Assembly (NCBI RefSeq): GCF_011516945.1
Contig: NZ_WOTH01000009.1
Span: 1 to 64,000, forward strand
Reading direction: 5' to 3'
DNA: 64,000 bases
From: Acetobacter estunensis
Lineage (GTDB): Bacteria; Pseudomonadota; Alphaproteobacteria; Acetobacterales; Acetobacteraceae
The stretch's first letter is position 1. The number at the start of each line of letters is the position of its first letter. The translations under genes and the position numbers were made by a program. Under the pieces are notes generated by a model. That model worked only from the letters and a program-made list of their open reading frames with translations, was not told where the DNA came from and made no database searches. This document shows positions 26,812 to 37,738 of the stretch, piece after piece.

Positions 26812-27450
26812 GTGACGGGAACACCCGCTCACCCGGGGACAGAGTCGAGTCGCGCGCGCCCTGCGCTCGTGCTCGCCTCCGCGTCTCCCCGCCGTCTGGC
26901 TCTGCTCGCCCAGATCGGACTGACGCCTGATCGCATCGACGCCCCCGACATCGATGAAACGCCCGCACCGCGTGAATTGCCGCGTCCCTATGCCGAGCGT
27001 CTCGCCTGCGCCAAGGCCGAGATCGTCGCCACGCGCACATCCGATCCCGCACTCATTCTCGGAGCCGATACCGTTGTGGCGCTCGGGCGGCGCATCCTTC
27101 CCAAAGCCACCGACCGCGCAACAGCGGAACGCTGCCTCCGCCTGCTTTCAGGTCGTCGTCACACCGTCATCACGGCAGTGGCCGTTCGTCCGTCCGCCGC
27201 ATGGCCGGACGGACGATGTGGGCTGCGCGTGGTCGAGACCGCTGTTGCGTTCTCACGCCTGACCGATACCCAGATCACAGCCCTGCTGGACGGCGGTGAT
27301 TGGGAAGGCAAGGCGGGCGGCTACGCGCTGCAGGGACAGGCCGCCGCCTGCATCCGCTTCGTGTCCGGCAGCCCCTCTGCCGTTATCGGCCTGCCCCTGT
27401 TTGAGACAGCTCAGCTTTTGCGCGGTCAGAAAGGGGCATGGTTACCGTGA
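26812..27450 (+). CDS. maf: Maf-like nucleotide pyrophosphatase
   Basis: Maf proteins hydrolyse nucleoside triphosphates, often modified ones, to monophosphates. This 212-residue member has the loop 'LASASPRRLALLAQIG', 'LGADTVVALGRRILPK', 'RRHTVITAVAV' and 'GGYALQGQAAACIRFVSGSPSAVIGLPL'. It starts with GTG 6 bp after infA and its 3' end overlaps the RNase E/G gene by 13 nt. The subclass (YhdE or YceF) is not settled. Confidence 0.9.
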   Translation: MTGTPAHPGTESSRARPALVLASASPRRLALLAQIGLTPDRIDAPDIDETPAPRELPRPYAERLACAKAEIVATRTSDPALILGADTVVALGRRILPKATDRATAERCLRLLSGRRHTVITAVAVRPSAAWPDGRCGLRVVETAVAFSRLTDTQITALLDGGDWEGKAGGYALQGQAAACIRFVSGSPSAVIGLPLFETAQLLRGQKGAWLP

Positions 27451-28562
27451 CAGATGCCGCCCTACGGGTGGCCTGCTCACCAGGACTGGCCCGGATTGCC
27501 GTTTTCGAAAACGGCACCCTGAAAGATTTTGGCCTGTGGACACCGGGAAAACCGGATCTGCTGGGTGCCGTTTTTCGAGGCCGCGTCGGTAAACTAGCCC
27601 CCACTCTTGGCGGCGCGTTCATCTCGCTTCCCGGTTTTGACAGCGATGGCTTCCTGCCCCTGAAAGAACATCACCCTTCACTGTGCGAAGGTGAGGCCGT
27701 CACCGTGTGCGTGACGCGCGCGCCCATGGGAAACAAAGGGCCACGCCTCAGTCTTGTCCCCGATACGCCTGCGGCCTCTCCGGGACTCCTGAAACCCGGT
27801 CCTTCGGCTCTGGAAGAAATGGCACAGCGCTGGACGGGTGACATTCTGATCGACACGCCGGCTTTTGCTGCCCGTGTACCAAGCCGCTTACGGGAACGTG
27901 TCCGCATCGTCCCGCAAGCATGGGATGAGGACATTGCGGACGCCGTAGAAGCCCTGAGCGTTCCCGATGTCTCCCTGCCCGGCGGCATGACCGCCACCAT
28001 CACGCCCACGCCTGCGCTGGTGGCCATCGACATGGACAGCGGTACGGCAGCAAACGCCTCGCTCCCGAAGCAGACGGCGCAGTTCGCTCTCAACCGTGAC
28101 GCCCTGCCTGAGATCGTGCGCCAGGTTGTTCTGCGCAATCTTTCGGGCGCGATCCTGATCGACCCGGCCGGCCTGTCCACCCGCAAACGACAGGCGCTCC
28201 GCGATTGCGTAGACAGTGCGCTGGAATCCGACCCTCTTCGTGCGCGATGTCTCGGCATCACGGCGCTTGGTCTGATTGAAATCGTGCGTGCCCGCACTCG
28301 CGCCCCGCTGCACGAAGAATTGGCCAGCCCGCACGGACGCGCTTTGGCTGCCCTGCGGGAAGTCGCTGCACACTGCGCGGGTCAATCCGGGCTGCGCCCC
28401 GTGCTGAAAACCGGCACAACACTTGCTCGAGCGCTGGAAGAGGACCCGCTGGCGGTGAACGACGTCACTGTATGGTGTGAACATCCGCTGACGATCGTCA
28501 GCGATCCTTCGCTGCCACCGCTGTCATGGAACCTTGTCGAAGGACGATCCGCACGTGACTGA
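27438..28562 (+). CDS. Compact RNase E/G-family endoribonuclease
   Basis: This 374-residue protein carries an S1-like start ('GAVFRGRVGKLAPTLGGAFISLPG') and the DNase-I-like catalytic region with 'ALVAIDMDSGTA' (Asp198) and 'SGAILIDPAGL' (Asp242), corresponding to the two catalytic aspartates of RNase E/G. It ends 'VEGR' plus a few residues. It is much shorter than E. coli RNase G (about 490). I see no CPxC zinc link, which holds RNase E dimers together. It may therefore differ in oligomeric state. Its 5' end overlaps maf and its 3' end overlaps yacG. Confidence 0.82.
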   Translation: MVTVTDAALRVACSPGLARIAVFENGTLKDFGLWTPGKPDLLGAVFRGRVGKLAPTLGGAFISLPGFDSDGFLPLKEHHPSLCEGEAVTVCVTRAPMGNKGPRLSLVPDTPAASPGLLKPGPSALEEMAQRWTGDILIDTPAFAARVPSRLRERVRIVPQAWDEDIADAVEALSVPDVSLPGGMTATITPTPALVAIDMDSGTAANASLPKQTAQFALNRDALPEIVRQVVLRNLSGAILIDPAGLSTRKRQALRDCVDSALESDPLRARCLGITALGLIEIVRARTRAPLHEELASPHGRALAALREVAAHCAGQSGLRPVLKTGTTLARALEEDPLAVNDVTVWCEHPLTIVSDPSLPPLSWNLVEGRSARD

Positions 28563-28740
28563 ACAGACCCGTTGCCCCATCTGTGGCAAGCCGAGCGCGC
28601 CCGCTTTTCGCCCCTTTTGCTCACGACGCTGCGCCGACGTGGATCTGGGACGCTGGTTTTCCGGTGATTACCGCGTGCCGGAACCGATTGCTGAGGAAGA
28701 AGGCGAAAAATCTCGCGATGATGACGATCTGCTGTCTTGA
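28555..28740 (+). CDS. yacG: DNA gyrase inhibitor YacG (zinc finger)
   Basis: This 61-residue protein has the zinc motif 'CPICGKP...FRPFCSRRCADVDLGRWFSGDYRVP' (four Cys), the full YacG signature, and an acidic tail. YacG binds GyrB and inhibits gyrase in E. coli. GTG at 28555 is preferred, with AAGGA about 10 nt upstream; TTG at 28534 would add seven residues. It overlaps the RNase gene by 8 nt. Confidence 0.9.
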   Translation: MTEQTRCPICGKPSAPAFRPFCSRRCADVDLGRWFSGDYRVPEPIAEEEGEKSRDDDDLLS

Positions 28741-28806
28741 TCTTCGTCGCCTGTCGGGTTAAACGCCTTTCCATGCCTGACGGGGACACGTTCCCTTCAG
28801 CACGGT

Positions 28807-28882
28807 GCCCAAGTAGCTCAGTTGGTAGAGCATGCGACTGAAAATCGCAGTGTCACTGGTTCGATCCCGGTCTTGGGCACCA
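28807..28882 (+). tRNA. tRNA-Phe (anticodon GAA)
   Basis: This 76-nt cloverleaf has acceptor GCCCAAG/CTTGGGC, D arm GCTCAGTTGGTAGAGC, anticodon loop CTGAAAA with GAA, T arm ACTGG-TTCGATC-CCGGT and an encoded CCA end. It closes the hisG-yacG block and marks the left limit of an AT-rich segment. Confidence 0.97.
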
Positions 28883-29160
28883 CTCTAGCTAATGCGTCTG
28901 GAAAACTGGTTTCCAGATGTCCAGCCTAAGTCTCAGACAATCAATTCATGATCTCCTTAGCCTTAAATATATTTAAGGGGAAAATCTCACTCGTCGATAG
29001 TAGACCAAGCTCAGAAATCAATAAAATTGAAATCTTTCAAACCATTTTCGTTTCAAAAAAAATACTAATTTATTAATAATATTTCATTATATTTGGAGTG
29101 CATTTTTTCTTAGCTTACACAGAGCAATATTCATTTCTAAAAATATTGATTGTAGCCCTC
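28883..29160. other. AT-rich gap after tRNA-Phe
   Basis: GC content falls sharply within about 80 bp of the tRNA. The gap holds an 8-bp inverted repeat TCTGGAAA/TTTCCAGA just after the tRNA, which could be a transcript end, and the palindrome listed separately. No copy of the tRNA 3' end was seen further right that would mark an integration site. Confidence 0.6.
28961..28978. repeat. 18-bp perfect palindrome
   Basis: CCTTAAATATATTTAAGG reads identically on both strands. It lies 183-200 bp before the start of the AT-rich membrane protein gene and could be an operator for a dimeric regulator. Confidence 0.8.
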
Positions 29161-29883
29161 ATGAGCAATGCAAAAAAACCTTGTAAATCTGTAGAATGTG
29201 ACGACATTACAAAAATATTGATTGACGCTGTGAAAGGAAGATTAATTACAAGAGGCGGAATGTCGCTTGGAAAGAAAAGATCATTTTGCTTATTTTCTGG
29301 TCTCATATTTGTTGGAGGGGCACTTGCCGCCGCCATATTCTTTGACCCACGGTGGACGCCCCTTAGTAGCGAAAATATTGCGCTTTATTTAGGAAAAATA
29401 CGCGTTGCCATTTTTGTCATTTATCTTTTCGGCTTATTCTTGGTATTTGGCAGTCAAATTTCTTTTCGTGGCCCATTAGCATCTATTACAGAAAATACCC
29501 TCCCTTCGATTGAAAATGGCGTAATACTTTATAACAAATTGAGTGGATTTAATGAAAATGACCTTGAATATGCTGTCTTTCTTTTTCGGCAGCATTTAGG
29601 AGTGGAGGGAAAAGGACCAAAAGCATTTTTGGGCATTTTTTCTAGAATAGGCTCCGTAGTCCCATTAATCTCCTCTCTTTTCCCGATAATAAATTTATTC
29701 AATGGCGGATATCGATCTGGAATATTTTCTATATTCTGCGTTTTATTCTTTGTTATTTCGATTTTAGCGATCTTATGGAATGCCGCAGTGTCTCGGGGCG
29801 AGCGAATAGCTGACATTGCCGATTATGTCATTGCGCATGCGTATGAAGATGATAGCTCTTCAGCGGAAAGTTCTGATAAATAA
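29161..29883 (+). CDS. AT-rich orphan membrane protein of unknown function
   Basis: I do not recognise a family. The 240-residue product has a polar N-terminus with 'DITKILIDAVKGRLI', then four likely membrane segments: 'FCLFSGLIFVGGALAAAIFF', 'VAIFVIYLFGLFLVFG', 'GSVVPLISSLFPIINLF' and 'IFSIFCVLFFVISILAILW'. A soluble stretch of about 60 residues lies between the second and third. The tail is Ser/Glu/Asp-rich. Base composition is far from the neighbours, pointing to transfer. ATG at 29161 is chosen; the frame opens with GTG at 29098, where GGAG is too close to serve it. Confidence 0.65.
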   Translation: MSNAKKPCKSVECDDITKILIDAVKGRLITRGGMSLGKKRSFCLFSGLIFVGGALAAAIFFDPRWTPLSSENIALYLGKIRVAIFVIYLFGLFLVFGSQISFRGPLASITENTLPSIENGVILYNKLSGFNENDLEYAVFLFRQHLGVEGKGPKAFLGIFSRIGSVVPLISSLFPIINLFNGGYRSGIFSIFCVLFFVISILAILWNAAVSRGERIADIADYVIAHAYEDDSSSAESSDK

Positions 29884-30065
29884 ATCGCCCCAAGCCCAGT
29901 GACGCTTACTGAGAGTTCTTGAGGATTTTTCTCGCTCAAGATCTCATTTATCTTCACGGATATTCCGAGACCACATTTTTCGTGATGCGCCACACCGTTT
30001 TAAAGACGCAGGTCACACACAGGCATCCAAGGCTGTCCAGACATTGGTGCCAAAAGCGTTCTTTA

Positions 30066-30440
30066 CTACATAGCCAACGCCCGAAACCGTGCAAACTCAG
30101 GCTGCCCGCTGAACAGAAACAGCATGTAGTAATCAAGATAATGCCGCCGGTTCCGCGCTACTTTCGTATAGAACGGATACACATCATACGGCCCAAGTAA
30201 ATCCGGCGGGCGCGGATCACTCTCCAGAATACATTTCGCACGAAACAGCGGCACATAGGTTGCCGCACTGTCGTCGTCGCGCCTGCGGACATGAAAAAGA
30301 TTCCTGCGAAAATTCTTCAACTTGTCCGGCAGGACAAAGACAATTCCCTTCTCGATGAACGGTCGGGGAAATGTCTCGGGACGCATGTAACGCACACTGT
30401 CCGGCATGTCGCAGAAATACGGGTGATCCAGAACGATCAC
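30066..30440 (-). CDS. Hypothetical protein downstream of gyrB
   Basis: This 124-residue Arg/Phe/Tyr-rich protein ('HPYFCDMPDSVRYMRPETFPRPFIEKGIVFVLP', 'DLLGPYDVYPFYTKVARNRRHYLDYYMLFLFSG') belongs to no family I recognise. A GTG start at 30440 has GGAG 6 nt upstream, which argues for a real gene. It lies 69 bp after the gyrB stop on the same strand and could be co-transcribed. It has no clear membrane helix or signal peptide. Confidence 0.6.
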   Translation of the reverse strand: MIVLDHPYFCDMPDSVRYMRPETFPRPFIEKGIVFVLPDKLKNFRRNLFHVRRRDDDSAATYVPLFRAKCILESDPRPPDLLGPYDVYPFYTKVARNRRHYLDYYMLFLFSGQPEFARFRALAM

Positions 30441-30509
30441 GAAGACACTCCGGCTATAGGCAGACCGCCTCCCACCGCACCTGAAAAGATACGGCGGAAG
30501 ACATGATCC

Positions 30510-32996
<2,487 letters not shown>

Positions 32997-33084
32997 TTAT
33001 AGCCGCTCGGAAGGCTGCGGACCAGCAGACACAGCCCATAGTTGCCGGATGAAACGGAACTTTCGCTCTCGTTACGCGTGGACA

Positions 33085-34221
33085 TCACTCCTCCTTCAGC
33101 CGTCCATCTTCCAGATGCACGAAAGCCGCCCGGTTCTCCAAAGGTGCAAACGGCTCACGATCCGTACCTGTGAGCAGAACGGGTGTTGAAAAATCGAGCA
33201 ATGTTTCCAGCAACGCTTCACGACGGCGCGTATCCAGATGCACCAGCGGTTCATCCAGCAACAGCATGGGCGGCACGTGCCCGCCCGCCCCCATAAGCCG
33301 GGCATGCGCAAGAATGATTCCGATCAGCAGGGTTTTCTGCTGTCCCGTGCTTGCTTCCGCCGCGTTGCGAGCCGTCTCACGGTCATGCAGGGCAAAATCG
33401 GTGCGATTGGCGCCCAGTGTCGCCAGCCCACGCGCACGATCCAGCGCTCGGTTCGCGCGCAACTGCTGACGCAGCCAGTCTTCCACAGCAAGAGCAGGCT
33501 CTTCCTCCAGCCGTTGCGCGATAGCGCAGACCAGCGAGAGTTCAGCGGATGGAAACGCCCCACGTGGATCGGCGCCCGTCCTGTTGAGCTGCGCCACCAG
33601 ATCGCGCCGTGCCGCCACCACCGCGACACCATGCCGGGCCATCGCGTCTTCAATGGCCGCCAGCCATATGTCATCCACCTGCCCCACACCCAGCATCTTG
33701 TTCCGCTGGGCTGTGGCGCGTTCGCAGGCGGCAAGCTCGCGCGCGTGATGCGGCGTCATGGAAACCACCAGCCGATCGAGGAATCGCCGCCGACCGCTCG
33801 TGCTTTCCCCGAACAACCGGTCCATCTGGGGCGTGAGCCATACGGCCGAAAGATACTCCGCTATCGCCCCGCGCCCGCGCAGGGCCACCCCGTCAAGCAG
33901 GAACCGCCGCGCACCGCCATCGCGTCCCGCTTCCATACCGGTGGCCACTTCGAAAGAACCATTCGTGTCGCTGAATTTTGCGGTAACACCCCAACCGCCC
34001 GCACTTGCAGGCGTCCCATCCGGTGCACGCAGGGGAAGATCGGCATTCCGCGCGCCCCGCAGCCCGCGACCGGGGACGAGAAGAGACAGTCCCTCAAGGA
34101 GGTTGGTTTTGCCGCTGCCGTTATCACCGGTGAGGACAATGGGTGAGCGCGAGGGCTCCCACACCAAACGGGTGTAGTTGCGAAAATCCGTAAGAATGAG
34201 GCGCTGAAGTCGCGTCATCAT
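33085..34221 (-). CDS. recF: DNA replication and repair protein RecF
   Basis: This 378-residue SMC-like ATPase has Walker A 'LTGDNGSGKTNLLEGLSLL', the signature region 'ASTGQQKTLLIGIILA' and Walker B 'PPMLLLDEPLVHLD'. RecF helps load RecA at single-strand gaps with RecO and RecR. It begins 34 bp after the dnaN stop. The ATG pair at 34221/34218 leaves the exact start open by one codon. Confidence 0.96.
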   Translation of the reverse strand: MMTRLQRLILTDFRNYTRLVWEPSRSPIVLTGDNGSGKTNLLEGLSLLVPGRGLRGARNADLPLRAPDGTPASAGGWGVTAKFSDTNGSFEVATGMEAGRDGGARRFLLDGVALRGRGAIAEYLSAVWLTPQMDRLFGESTSGRRRFLDRLVVSMTPHHARELAACERATAQRNKMLGVGQVDDIWLAAIEDAMARHGVAVVAARRDLVAQLNRTGADPRGAFPSAELSLVCAIAQRLEEEPALAVEDWLRQQLRANRALDRARGLATLGANRTDFALHDRETARNAAEASTGQQKTLLIGIILAHARLMGAGGHVPPMLLLDEPLVHLDTRRREALLETLLDFSTPVLLTGTDREPFAPLENRAAFVHLEDGRLKEE

Positions 34222-34255
34222 GAGGGCCGGGACAACCGCCCCGGCCTGCGCGATC

Positions 34256-35380
34256 TCAGACGCGCATCGGCATCAGGACATAGAGCGCAGACGGGCTGTC
34301 CACGTCCCGCACAATGGTGGGCGCGGAGCTGTCGGCAAAGACGAACTCCACTTCCTTGGCGACCTGATCGGTGATGTCGTTGAGATAACGCGCCTGAAAG
34401 CCGATCTCCATGTCGTCACCGTCATAGGTCACGCGGTTATCGTCGAGTTCTTCCTTCGCGGTCCCCTGATCCGAACTGGAGGCTGACAGCACCAGCAGAT
34501 CACGGGAAAGGGCAAGCTTGACCGGACGCGAGCGCTCCTGACTGATGGCCGCCACACGTGCCACGGCATCGGAGAAATCCTTCTTGCCGACGCGCAGGGT
34601 GCGATCGTTTCCTGCCGGAATGACGCGCTGGTATTCAGGGAACGTGCCGTCGATCAGCTTGGAGGTGAGCGTGATGGACCCGACCGTAAACTGGATGCGT
34701 GTGTCCGATACGGCCACCTCCACTTCTTCAGGCGCCTCATCAAGCAGCTTGCGCACCTCGCCCACGGTCTTGCGTGGGATGATCACACCCGGCATCCCCG
34801 CAGCACCCGCCGGCAATTCGGTTTCCACACGCGCAAGACGATGACCATCGGTCGCAACCGCGCGCAGCAGGCCGCCAGCGTCACCTTCCGCGACATGCAT
34901 GTAAATGCCGTTGAGGTAATAGCGCGTCTCTTCCGTGGAAATGGCAAAGCGCGAGCGGTCGATCAATGATTTCAGCACAGCGCTGTTGAGGCGGAACTGA
35001 TGCGGCAGATCGCCCGCGATCATCGAAGGAAAATCGTCCACCGAGAGCGCGTTCAGTCGGGTTGTGTAACGCCCGGCCCTGAGGTCGAGCTGCGCGTCTG
35101 CCCCCGGATGGCTCAGCTCCACTTCCACCCCGTCGGGCAGTTTGCGCACGATTTCATAAAGCACGGCCGCAGGTGCCGTAGCGGCGCCCGGCGTATCGAT
35201 CGTAGCGGGCACTTCCTCGACAATGGCGATTTCCATGTCGGTGGCCGTGAGCGACAGACGACCGTTGCTCGTGTCGATGAGCACATTGGCGAGGATGGGG
35301 ATGGTGTTCCGCTTCTCGGCAACGCTCTGAATGTGCGCGAGAGCCTTGAGCAGCGTGGCGCGATCGGCCGTGAACTTCAT
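34256..35380 (-). CDS. dnaN: DNA polymerase III beta sliding clamp
   Basis: This 374-residue three-domain clamp has 'MKFTADRATLLKALAHIQSVAEKRNTIPILANVL' as its typical start and ends 'SALYVLMPMRV', the usual C-terminus. The start at 35380 matches the family; the frame extends to 35416. AAGGA lies about 10 nt upstream. It lies between dnaA and recF. Confidence 0.97.
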   Translation of the reverse strand: MKFTADRATLLKALAHIQSVAEKRNTIPILANVLIDTSNGRLSLTATDMEIAIVEEVPATIDTPGAATAPAAVLYEIVRKLPDGVEVELSHPGADAQLDLRAGRYTTRLNALSVDDFPSMIAGDLPHQFRLNSAVLKSLIDRSRFAISTEETRYYLNGIYMHVAEGDAGGLLRAVATDGHRLARVETELPAGAAGMPGVIIPRKTVGEVRKLLDEAPEEVEVAVSDTRIQFTVGSITLTSKLIDGTFPEYQRVIPAGNDRTLRVGKKDFSDAVARVAAISQERSRPVKLALSRDLLVLSASSSDQGTAKEELDDNRVTYDGDDMEIGFQARYLNDITDQVAKEVEFVFADSSAPTIVRDVDSPSALYVLMPMRV

Positions 35381-35513
35381 CGACACCTGTTCCTTCGTGG
35401 GGTGCATTCTGCGCACCGTGCGGACGCCATATGCGCCCCTGAAATCGGGTGTTGCAGTTTAGGGAAGCGGGAGTCGCGCGACAAGGGCCGCGCCATGATT
35501 TCGCCCGTTTTCC

Positions 35514-36977
35514 TCAGCTTTCCAGCATCCGGCGCAGAAGCTCCACATCCTCGGCAAAAGCCCCATCCCGCTCCATCAGTTCCTGCACACGCGAGACGGC
35601 GTGCATGACGGTAGTGTGGTCGCGGTTGCCGAATTTGCGTCCAATTTCGGGAAGGGAGCGGCTGGTCAACTGCTTGGCCAGATACATCGCAACCTGCCGA
35701 GGCCGGGCCACGGCACGAGCGCGGCGGGCCGAGGACATATCCGTCAGACGGATGTTCCAGTGTTCGGCAACCTTGCGCTGGATTTCCTCAATCGTCACGC
35801 GGCGATCATGCGCCTTGAGAATGTCGTGAAGGACGTCCTGCGTGGACTCCAGCGTGATGGGGCGCCCGAACAGATTGGCATGCGCGATCAGGCGATTGAG
35901 CGCGCCCTCCAGTTCACGAACATTGGAGGTGATCTTGTGAGCGAGGAACTCCAGCACCTTGCCCGGCACGTGCACGCCCGACGCCGTGGCCTTCGCTTCC
36001 AGAATGGAGATGCGCAGCTCGAATGTCGTGGCGTGAATATCGGCCACCATGCCGCAACCAAGGCGGGTGCGCAGACGATCTTCAAGCCCAGAGAGATCGG
36101 AAGGCGACTTGTCCGCCGACACCACGATCTGACGTCCCGCATCCACAAGGGCATTGAACGTGTGGAAGAACTCTTCCTGCGTGTTGTCTTTGCCAATGAG
36201 GAACTGAAGATCGTCGATCATCAGGACATCCACGGAACGCAGATGGTCTTTAAACTCCACGGTGGACTGAGAACGGATGGCGGCGATGAAGCGATACATG
36301 AACTTTTCGGCGGACATATAGGCCACCGAAATACCGCCATTGCGCATCAACTCCGCACCGATCGCGTGCATCAAATGCGTCTTGCCGAGCCCGACGCCAC
36401 CGTAGAGGAACAGCGGGTTGAAACCGACGCTGGACGGTTTCTCAGCCACACGCCGCGCGCAGGCATAGGCAAATTCATTGGGCTTGCCGACAACGAAGGT
36501 GTCAAAGGTAAAGCGCGGGTCCAGTGGCACGGCCAGATCGGAACGCATGTCGCTGGCGCGATCGGAAACAGGAGCCGCGGCTGGCTCTGGCACCGGAGCA
36601 CTCTCTGAAGGTTCAGCGGCAATCGGCGCTGCCGGTCTCTCTCCCGGCCGCATGACCTGAAGCTCCACGCGACGAATGGCCGGGATTTCCTGATTCCACA
36701 GCGTGTTGAGGCGATCGCCATACTGTGTGCGCACCCAGTCACGCAGAAAGCGCGTGGGAAGCAGCAGCGTCACCTCATCTTCTTCAACCGGCCCAAGAAC
36801 GATCTGCTGGAGCCAGGTGCGATATTCAACGTCACCCACCTCTGTCCGCATCCGCTCGGCAATGCGCGCCCAGGCATCCGCAAGCAGACCGTTGCCGCCA
36901 GATGAAACCGGGGCAATCGGTTCAGCTGCGGCGCGGGCGGAACCTGCTGACATTTCGGAGGAAGGTGGCACCGGCAT
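35514..36977 (-). CDS. dnaA: Chromosomal replication initiator DnaA
   Basis: This protein of about 487 residues has the N-terminal DnaB-contact domain ('ADAWARIAERMRTEVGDVEYRTWLQQI'), a Pro/Ala linker, the AAA+ domain with Walker A 'YGGVGLGKTHL' and Walker B 'VLMIDDLQFL', and the C-terminal DNA-binding domain with 'GNRDHTTVMHAVSRV'. Start 36977 is chosen because AGGAA lies 4-5 nt upstream. Further in-frame ATGs lie up to 37040. Confidence 0.97.
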   Translation of the reverse strand: MPVPPSSEMSAGSARAAAEPIAPVSSGGNGLLADAWARIAERMRTEVGDVEYRTWLQQIVLGPVEEDEVTLLLPTRFLRDWVRTQYGDRLNTLWNQEIPAIRRVELQVMRPGERPAAPIAAEPSESAPVPEPAAAPVSDRASDMRSDLAVPLDPRFTFDTFVVGKPNEFAYACARRVAEKPSSVGFNPLFLYGGVGLGKTHLMHAIGAELMRNGGISVAYMSAEKFMYRFIAAIRSQSTVEFKDHLRSVDVLMIDDLQFLIGKDNTQEEFFHTFNALVDAGRQIVVSADKSPSDLSGLEDRLRTRLGCGMVADIHATTFELRISILEAKATASGVHVPGKVLEFLAHKITSNVRELEGALNRLIAHANLFGRPITLESTQDVLHDILKAHDRRVTIEEIQRKVAEHWNIRLTDMSSARRARAVARPRQVAMYLAKQLTSRSLPEIGRKFGNRDHTTVMHAVSRVQELMERDGAFAEDVELLRRMLES

Positions 36978-37368
36978 CGATTTCCTGCAGATTCGCGCTC
37001 CCATCTTCATGCCCATGGAAACGCAGCGCGCCTCCCGCATGAATCAGGAACATCCAGTTCCATAAACACACGCCCGAACGCCGCGTTGCGGCATCCAAAC
37101 GCTCTCGCCTCATTCCAACGCAGTTACTTGCCGCACCGGAATTCCGGGCGGAACACTCCTGACAGCCGCGAAACGCGCACAGGAGTCGTCAGGGACGATG
37201 GTAACTCACGCTAATAGGGCCGGCAGGGGAACTCAACGATTTTCCCCGAACACAGGCACGTTGGGAGACGGCATCTCTTCCCACCCTGTGAACACGTAAA
37301 TGCCCGCTCTCCGCAAGGAGACACGGGCATTCACCAGTTCTACCTTCTGGACCGTATACGGACGACCC
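36978..37368. other. dnaA upstream region with clustered inverted repeats
   Basis: This 391-bp stretch holds no gene. It contains CCGGAATTCCGG, a perfect 12-bp palindrome at 37136-37147, and ACTCCTG (37155-37161) paired with CAGGAGT (37180-37186), nested with CCTGAC/GTCAGG. The rpsT terminator is at its right end. No good DnaA box (TTATCCACA) was seen, so calling it the replication origin is not supported. It must carry the dnaA promoter. Confidence 0.5.
37299..37331 (-). terminator. Hairpin after rpsT
   Basis: AATGCCCG and CGGGCATT form an 8-bp outer stem, with an inner TCTCC/GGAGA stem and a small loop. It lies 38 bp after the rpsT stop. No long T tract follows, so it may act weakly or with Rho. 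Confidence 0.6.
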
Positions 37369-37638
37369 TCAGGCCGCCGCAAGCGCCTTAATGCGGGCCG
37401 ACAGACGGGAAATCTTACGAGCGACCGTGTTGCTGTGCATCACGCCCTTGGTGGCTGCGCGCTGGATTTCCGGCTGAGCCAGCTTCAGGGCCGCATTCGC
37501 CTCGTCCTTGTTGCCGCTCGCAATGGCGGTCTCGACCTTCTTGATGAAGGTGCGCACGCGGGACTTGCGTGCCGTGTTGCGAGCAGTACGACGCTCCGTC
37601 TGACGGATGCGCTTACGGGCAGATGCGATGTTCGCCAT
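37369..37638 (-). CDS. rpsT: 30S ribosomal protein S20
   Basis: This 89-residue very basic helical protein has the S20 sequence '[21 protein letters not shown]', '[14 protein letters not shown]' and '[22 protein letters not shown]'. It binds 16S rRNA early in 30S assembly. It lies alone between the dnaA upstream region and mutM and has its own hairpin terminator. Confidence 0.98.
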   Translation of the reverse strand: MANIASARKRIRQTERRTARNTARKSRVRTFIKKVETAIASGNKDEANAALKLAQPEIQRAATKGVMHSNTVARKISRLSARIKALAAA

Positions 37639-37738
37639 GTTTCTGTGTCTGATCCAGCAAGAAGGTCAATGTGAGTGGGGATGCACAGCCGCACCCGCCA
37701 AATGAGGTGGCCTCTCTAAGCCACACGCCACCCACACG

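Noticed and set aside
28807-30065. Integrated element with duplicated tRNA-Phe end
   Set aside because: I looked for a second copy of the tRNA 3' end (such as CTTGGGCACCA) across the AT-rich segment and found none, and no integrase is present.
36978-37368. Replication origin
   Set aside because: No DnaA-box cluster and no AT-rich unwinding stretch could be seen.
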